The notes beneath the pieces are model-generated. The model did not search any database and was not told where the DNA came from. It was given only the letters and a program-made list of their open reading frames with translations. Positions 38,577 through 47,500 of a DNA stretch of 60,000 nt are shown piece after piece. Every line of letters begins with the position of its first letter. The stretch's first letter is position 1. Source of the stretch: Owenia fusiformis (Eukaryota > Annelida > Polychaeta > Sabellida > Oweniidae); assembly GCA_903813345.2 (NCBI GenBank), contig CAIIXF020000010.1:25756425-25816424 (forward strand). The letters are read 5' to 3'. Position numbers and translations under genes: made by a program.

Positions 38577-41500
38577 CTGTAACAGAAAAAAATTAGTTTA
38601 TTGTTTCAAAAGTTAATGCTGTAGTTGTGAGTGAAGTTTTGGTGGTGAAAAATTGATCATTTCCACCTTGCAATGAATATCATCAATGGAAATGTTGCGC
38701 TTTGACCTCTTACACCATAGCAGCAACTTTGGTATTGAATGATGTATGGATGCCCCGACATCTGGTATCTTCGACATTCGGTTGTACTGACAGTTCAAGG
38801 TGGTGTCAGATCTGCAGAGCAGTTTTCCAAAAAGCAGTCCGATTTAGTATATTTTTGTCTTGTTGCATTCCTTGTCATGCATATGTTTTAAAGAGTTCAT
38901 AGTTTATTCAAGGAATTCATTTTGGCCTTACTGGTAGAGAAAATTGATTACTGGAGAAATGTGTAAATTCTTCACATTTCCAGTATTTGACTAAATATTT
39001 TGATCTTTTTTGGGATATTGTATTTTGAATAGGGAATGACATATTGGCTGAAGTCCAGTTTTATTTGCATAGTAATTTTATTTCTGATTCCAGCATTAAA
39101 TCAGTCTGAGGTACAAAGGCTTGGAACATTTAATACAATGTAACTACACTAAACAGCATGTTAAAATCAGTCTGACACACTAAGTGTGATGTTTTGACTT
39201 ACCAACTTTGAAGTTATTAGTGGCGAGTGTAGGGCATGTGAAGAGTCTGGGAAACACCATGTAGATAGGGATTGTCAGGTTACGACACACATCACCATCA
39301 GCTATTTGAATATTCTGAATCTCTGTGGCTGAAATCATGAAAGTAGCTCAATTTCACAAACTTACCACTTTATAAAGAATATTAATACTAGATATAGTGT
39401 GTTAATCTTTAAACTACATATTAAAATATGAGTGTACTGTATTCTTATTTTATATTCTGGTCTGACATTTATAAATGAATACCTATACCAAGATACAGCT
39501 TCTAGTATGCATATACATGTACTGTATTTTTAACTATTAAATTAGAAATGCAATTTCTGTTAGCTGGAACAAAAAGAACAACCTTTTACTATTTCCACAT
39601 CAGGACTTCTCAAACACGCTTTCCAACTGTTAATTGTTGTATCATACAATAATTCAATTCATTTGAGTTATAATTATCTCACACGAGACACCACAAGGCA
39701 TATATGTGTGGTCATGTTAATGTATGAGCAAATTACCATCTTTAGCATATCCCTCTGCACAACCACACGTCTCCACTCTGACTAACTGCATCTCTATAGA
39801 CTTAATCGCTACTTCACTACTAGCAACCACCAGCTGAAACAACAGAGAGCATACATGTTCATATGTATGTTGGATATTTGATGATGGAAATCAACAGGTG
39901 AAAACTTAATTTGGTCTAAAATATTTGGTTCTGTGTCTCCTTTGGCACAATTTAAATTGTGGAAATAAAGGTCCCATTTTGAAAGAAATGCTCTACTATA
40001 TGTATAAAATATAAGTTTAAATATGTCCATAACACAGTATTTATACGCTGGCCATTTTGAAGTGATAAATCTGGCAAATTATAAGTTAACATGAGAGCTT
40101 TTACTAGACATGATAGTTTCAAACGGTTCATCAGGATCTTTGTGCTGTTTAACTATAAAATACTCAAATAAAGGTAAATTCAATTCAAAATAACAAACTA
40201 ACTAAATACTGTAGATTGGGTTAATTTGGCGCCCGCTTTAATTTGGCGAATTTGGCGAAATTGAAAAATTCGCCAATATAAATCTTCGCCAAAATTTAGA
40301 ATGAATCCCCGGGAATTATCTAGGGTATTTCGTCCGGTGTATTTAGGGCAAATCCAGTTTAGTTTTTTTCCAAAAATATGAAAAAATGTCTCTCATAAAT
40401 TGGCTCAGAACTGGTCAGTCACTCATTAATACTCAGGGAAAAACTAAGAAGGAAAAGCGCGGTATAGTAGCAGCATCGATCGAGGTGCAAAATGTAAAGG
40501 ATGATCTCACAAAAATGTACAAACGTGGTGAATATCGCCAGTGGTCCTCAAAAGAAAAATGAATATAGCCAAACATGCCCATTAACATGGTAATTCGCAA
40601 ACAGCGCGTAAGTTTAACATTGCATTAACATTCTTTTGCATATCCGCCAAATTAAATAGCCGCCAATATGCCAAAAATGGCAAAATCGCCAAATTAAGTA
40701 GCGCCAAATTAACCCAATCTACAGTAACTGAGAAGTATTCTCTTCAAATATGCTTTTCTGTATTTAGTTGATATTTGAGAGTTGTCACTCACCTCTCCTG
40801 TAAAAGGCTTGGTCAGACAGCATGTCGAGGAATTTAGTTTTCCCTTCACGCAAAATTTGGGAACATTTTGTTTGGAATTCTGAAATCAACAAGGCTCACA
40901 TTGAAATTGAATTAAAAATATCACACTTTGAAGCAAACTGGCTGCCATGTTATTTAACTTGTAAAACCTAATCAGATCTCGACATTAGCCTACTCATGCA
41001 TCTGTTAAAATTTCTAATTAAAAGGATAGGTGATGTTCATGGAATTTCAAAGACAAACTGTATGTGGCATTCACCTATCCGTACTCATCCTCCCACCCAC
41101 AGCACAAGACAATGACAATAGCAAAATGAGCCAAAAACACATGATAAAGTGTGCCACACATTTACAATTATTAGAGTTATCCCTTTGATTGGATCAATGG
41201 ACAGAAGTCTATATCTCTACTTGAATTGCTTTAAATGGGATGATATTAGTCATGAAAACACGGGATGAAATCCTGTGTAAAACAAGAAAGAAATCTTTTC
41301 GACCTACCTCTTTTACATTCTGTAGGGTTTCAGGAGTAACTGTAAATGGGACAGGTTTCACAGCATCTGCTGAAGATGCACTCTTTTGTTCCTAGAGTCA
41401 AATTAAAGCCTTGAGATGTCATGCTTCATTTTCTTAAAACTTAAATACTGAAATATAACTCAAGTTCATTTTCATGTTTTAACTACTGAAGTAAACAAAA

Positions 41501-44500
41501 GAGGACAAAATGAAATTCTGGGTGCCTTCTCCAATCAATGCCGATCAAATATTTAGGTTGGGTTCCCAAAGATTTCATAACCCCCTTACTGGATATGCTT
41601 TCCTAAAGAATCTGTACTTTACAATGTTGTTACCTGAGTGGTTATAAATAGTGTACAAGTAAGTGTACAAATAGTGTATATTCAAATAAATAGATAAATA
41701 AACTAGATAACAGCAACACCAAGGCATAGCAAATCCCATCAAATAGCCATGGCTGCCATTTTTACAAAATCCTTCCACTTCTTTCACTTGAAGCAAAACT
41801 TGAAAGTAAAATAACGTACATAAGAATAGCCATCATTTTTCAAAATGGCTTCTCACTAGCCATATTGTCATTAGAAAGTGTAATATGCTTCTTAGTAGGC
41901 ATATATCAAAGTTCAACAAAATTGCTCCACTACTTTTTGAATGAGAGTAAAAAACGTAAAACTACACCATAAAAATGATGACCATTTTTCAAAATGGCAG
42001 TCATCTTTCAAAATGGCCACTAACTAGCCAAAGTGTCATAAGCAGTGAGCCAATGTTCATGCACATATATATTCACTTATCAAATATGAACCAAATTGAT
42101 CCCCTAATTCTCAAGTTATGGTAAAATGTATGTAAAACAACACACGTAAAAATGGTGGCCTACTAGCCAAAGAATTACGAGAACTTCATTCGATGGGATA
42201 ATAAATATGTATTTACATCACCTTGTATTCCACAATGAATTCTGTTTGCTTTGATAAGTCCTTGTTCAGGAGAGACCTCTTCATATCAACTCGTACAAGG
42301 TACTACAAAACAAAGAATGCATATATCATCTCTCATTAAGCACTGCAAAATGCAACATGTATCACGCCCGCCGGTTATAAGGAAAACTGGGATGGAGAGG
42401 GGGAGCAGGCAATTTTTGTTAGAAAATTCAACAAATCTGGAAGATTTATTTTTTCAATAGAGTTTACTGTTGAATTGCTCAATGAATTTGTGCATGGTAT
42501 GGTAACATATGTTAGGTATTTTAGGATTTATTTTGAACCAATATGATTTTAAGATATAAGATCTATTAAAAAGGCACAATGCCACTAACGTACAAAAGTC
42601 AATGTTTTTGCCATAAACCAAGAAACAATGGTCTACATGACTTGTTATAAATACTTGCGAGTGACATTATTATTAATTGTTCATTTATATTTATTAAATT
42701 ATTATTTGGTCAGTATTCCAGGTCCTAGACTGTGATTTGTCTCCCCTCCCCCATTTTTTATATATATTTTTTCTTCAAATTTTCGACCAAATTACCTATC
42801 TCCAGATCTAGGAAAGGTATTTACCCACAGTTTTTTGTTCTAAAATGGTAGATCCTATACACATCTATAACATTTATCACAATTTTCTGGCTAAAAAAAT
42901 ATTATATGTCATTTTTATTGAACAAGTAAAAAATATACCAAAAATCAAGCCCTTTTGATACTTTGGCCTACTTTTGACCCCATTTGACCTACTTTATTAC
43001 ACCTTCCTCAGGAGTTTTGAATGCTAACTTAGTTTTTACAGTTTATCTTCAACTTTGGAAATGCCAGAGGGGGGGGGGGTCATCTGTCCATTAGTTTAAT
43101 GAAAAATACATTTTACACATTAGGGATATTTATTTATTTATTTATTATTTAGACTTACACTTTTAAATCAGTGGCACACTAAAAATATTTAGGTGCGTCT
43201 ACAGTCAAAATACATACATGATCATTAAAATATCTAAAATCGTTCTTATAAGTCAGGTTTAAAAATCTTTGTTAAAAACTGTTTTACCAGTCCATCTACA
43301 ATATAAAATTGATCGTGCCCCCATTGACTGAGAACATCATCACCTAACATAAAATAGAGTTTATTTTCTGAGGTACAGGATATAAAATAATTAAACACAT
43401 TCTCATTGCATTTGTCTAGTAACTTACAATAGAAGTCTGTTCTTTCTTTGTTAAAGAAAGAACATTCTACAAGTCTGTGTTGGATAGAGTCATCTACATT
43501 ATCTTTACATAATATGCATTTTCCATCTGTCTTTCTTTGTGATTCATAATTGGAATATAGAGCAAATTTGTTACATCTTGCTAAGAATTTGAGCTTTGAT
43601 CCATAGAAGTCATTGTTTTGTTTCAGGTAGTTCTCTAAATTAGTGTGTTTCTTGATTTTTGAATAAAATTTTAAGGAGCTATATTCCTTAATACTAGAGT
43701 GAAACTCATTAACATATTCATCCTTGCAAATAGACAAATAGTTGTCATACCAATCACAATCTCTTCTATAAATTACATCATCGAGACCTCGTTTACACAG
43801 TAATTCTTTAACATTAGATACATACTTCCACGAAGCTTCATTATCTTGCTCAAAGCGCTTCATGAGCGAGCAAAATATTTTATGTGAGAGGGAAGTCTTA
43901 CAAGCTTTGTACTTTAGATACATAAAATAATCAATAAGGCGTTTTTCATAAATTCCACATATAGGGCTCCAACCAAGATCTCCAATCAAAGCGGAGTGGG
44001 CAGGTTTGCATTTTAATTGAAGTACTGCTTGAGCTGCTCTATATTGGATAGACTTAAGGGTTTTATTTGATTCTTTCGTAAGGGTAGACCATATTGAGCA
44101 GCTGTGAAGTATCGCTGGTTCGAGCATTGACTTGTATATAGTGTTTCCAAATTCAATTCGATTGACATTGCAATGTTTTGTAAGTGTTGCTGAGGTATAA
44201 TTATACATTTTACGTGCCTTTTCCTTCACAAAATTATTAATATGATGTGAGTCTCTTAGGTTTTTATGAAACATATAACCAAGATATTTATAATCAGTCA
44301 CCTCGGTTAGGTTAAGATCGCCCAATTTCCAGATCTTTTTACGGTCAATGTGCTTTCCTATCACCATAATTTTTGATTTTTTCCTGCTGAATTTAAAGCC
44401 CCATTTAATACCAAAAGTATTTACAGTTTGGAGAAGCATTTTCAAATCGTTTTCATCTTTTCCTAAGAGAACAATGTCATCAGCGAATAGCAAGCATGGA

Positions 44501-47500
44501 ATACGCTCATTATCAAGATTAACACCGAGATTAGTTTTCATCAAGCTGTTTTCAAGGTCTGACATCACAATTAAAAAGAGAGTTGGAGAGAGAATGCATC
44601 CTTGCTTGACACCAACATCAGATTCAAACCAGTCAGTGCAAAAATTGCCAAAAATAACTTTGTTTTGAACATTAGAGTATAGGTGTCTGAGAGTTCTCCA
44701 AAGTTTACCTTGTATGCCCTTTTCCCATAATTTTATAAAAAGCATATCTCTATCCAAGACATCAAAGGCTTTTGAGATGTCGATAAAAGCTAAATAAGTC
44801 TTTAAACGCTGTGATTTACGGATACCACATATTCCTTTCAGAGAAAAAATATGATTTTCTAAGCGATGTCCTTTTTGGAAAGCGCCTTGTAGATTGCCAA
44901 GGAGGTTATTTTCCTGAAGGTATGACATCATTTTCGATTCTATAAGGTTTGAGAAGACTTTGTAAACATTAGATGTGATCGTTATCCCTCTATAATTATC
45001 AAGCGTTTCTAAATCGCCACATTTGTGCAAGGGTTTCAATAAGCCATATTTCCATTCATCTGGAATGGTTTCATACATTTTAATAAGGGTAAAGAAATCT
45101 AATAATGGTTTGATTAAAGTATCTTTAGAATATTTAATGAATTCATTTGGTATTTGGTCTACACCCGTTGCTTTACCATTGCTAAGATTGGAGATGACAC
45201 CTTGAATATCTGCATACTCAATTGAAATATCTGATATTGCATTACTTGATATGTCATTATTTGCTTCTAGAGCTTTGATTTTTGCAGCCAGATCTTTATT
45301 CTGGGTTTGGGGATTTCTACTTTTAGATCCCAATGAACTCCAATACTCTTTAAGTTTAACTTGGACAATCTTAGGGTCAGTAATGATCAAATCAGGATTA
45401 TCAGGGTCTTTAATTTGGATGGGGAAATTACTTTTAGCATTAAATCTTTTGAGGGTTTTCCAGAAGCTTTTTGATGTTCCAGACTTACTTTTAGCATTTT
45501 GGGTAATGATTTTGATGTGATTTTGAATATATTTTTCTTGAATTTTTTTGGAAACCTGCCTTTTAAGATCAATATATCTATCCCAAAGTTCCTGTAAAAC
45601 ATTCGGATCAGCTGATTTTGATTTTGACCAGTAACGGAAAAAGCGACACGCCTCTTTCCTATTTTTGATAAGTTGTTTAATATCATTGTCCCAAAAACTA
45701 CGACAATCATTAGAAATAATCTTAATTCCAACTGATGCTTTTCCTGCCTTGATTATTCTAGTTTTTATTGAATCCCACATACTTTCAACATCAACAAATG
45801 AACTCTTATCCCAGTCAAGGAATTCAGACTCAATAGTTCTCAAAAAACATCTCCAATCAGTTGTGTCATTGATATTCCATTTACTATAGGTGGGACGTTC
45901 AAAATTTGGGGGGTTATCCTGTTTCGATCTTTGTGGATCATGGGAGATATAAATACATAGTACATTATGGTCGCTGCCAATAGAATACTTGCCATCTTCA
46001 TCTACCAACATATGTTCAAACAAGGGTAAGAATTTAGAATTAGCAATGGCATAATCGATAGTTGAACTGTGTTCATTGCGTGACCAAGTTATACTACCTT
46101 CACATTTATCAGATAGGTTTAAGATATGTGATTGTGAACTTTTACAGAAATCCTCTAATAGGTCGCCATTAGGACTTTTAGTACCATCTTTTCTGAATGA
46201 TTTTATTTTCCCATTGAAATCACCCATGATTATGTATTTATCGTTCGGCTTTAGAGAGGAAGTGTTTGAGAGAAGTTCATCAAACAGGTCTTCAGTGAGT
46301 ACTGGCTCTTTGCCGTCACATGGAAAATAGACAACACATATATAAAACACAAGTGAACATTTTTTAACCTTCAACCAGTACCTTTCAAATTCATCATCTT
46401 TCGAATTAAAAACATTATCATCTATGGTAGCAATATCGTTTTTTACAAATAAACCTATACCACCACCTTGTTTACCCTTCCTGTTTTTACCATTCCATGA
46501 ATATTCAGAGTTTATTATTGATAATGGTTGATTGGTATCATTTAAGAATGTTTCTGAAATGGCATAAATATCAAATTGCTCCTTATCGAGAAGTGATTGA
46601 AGCTCAATTTGCTTTGAGAGGCCCAACCTCTGGACATTGTTAAAGCATAACTTAAGGTAGCATTTTGAGGTTTTTGTTTTATGTCCACGTCTATGCTTTC
46701 TTTTAGAATGTATTTTATTACAGTTTTTCATTCTGTGATGAAGTTCAGTGTCTGGGGGTAAGGCTGACACATAGCCATCGACCTATTGTGTGGTTATAGA
46801 GGATGATTTCTTAGTACACCTGGATTCCTTGTGCCCCAGGGAATTACATCCATAGCAACGCACTGAAGAAGGATGCCAACATGTTGAAGCCAGGTGTGAG
46901 GTTTCGCCGCATTTAAAGCAGGCAGGCTTATTGTTTGTGTCATTTTGGGGTGATACACTTGAGCTTGTCCGGTTGGCTGGGTGCCGTCTAGCATTTTTTC
47001 TGTTCACAGTTTGCCATTCCGCATTATTGTCATTGTTCGAGGAATTGGTGACCTTGGCATGAGTATTGGTGTGACGTTTATTGTGTTGAAAGGATTTTGT
47101 GATGTCATTACAGTGGTTTGGCTTGGCTTTCAACTTCATATTCTTTGCCAAGCTGTTTGACCCTGCTTTAGAGAGATGCAGACCATGGGAGTCTAAAAAT
47201 CCTGTATTAATGGCATTGTTCTGTAGGCGAAAGGTTTCATCATTATTAATGAAGGTCAGCTTGGTGTCATTCTGGCATAGATCATTGAGTTCGGCATTGA
47301 CTCCTTCAATCAACTCCTGAACCTCAGGTTTGTCCGTTCTTGGACAAATACTGGACACGCAGATGTCATCGCAGAGGTTCTTTGCTCCAGTGAGTAAGGT
47401 GCTATATTCATCTGTGATGCCTTTTACAGTGGCATCTTTCTGCGAGGCATCGTTGCTGGCCATCTGTATTACAATGCGACTATATGATTGGTCAAGTTCA

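Noticed and set aside
46768-46770. GTG as the start codon of LINE ORF2
   Set aside because: GTG starts are not normal in animals. The codon is just part of the frame continuing after the ORF1 stop; the first ATG is at 46731.
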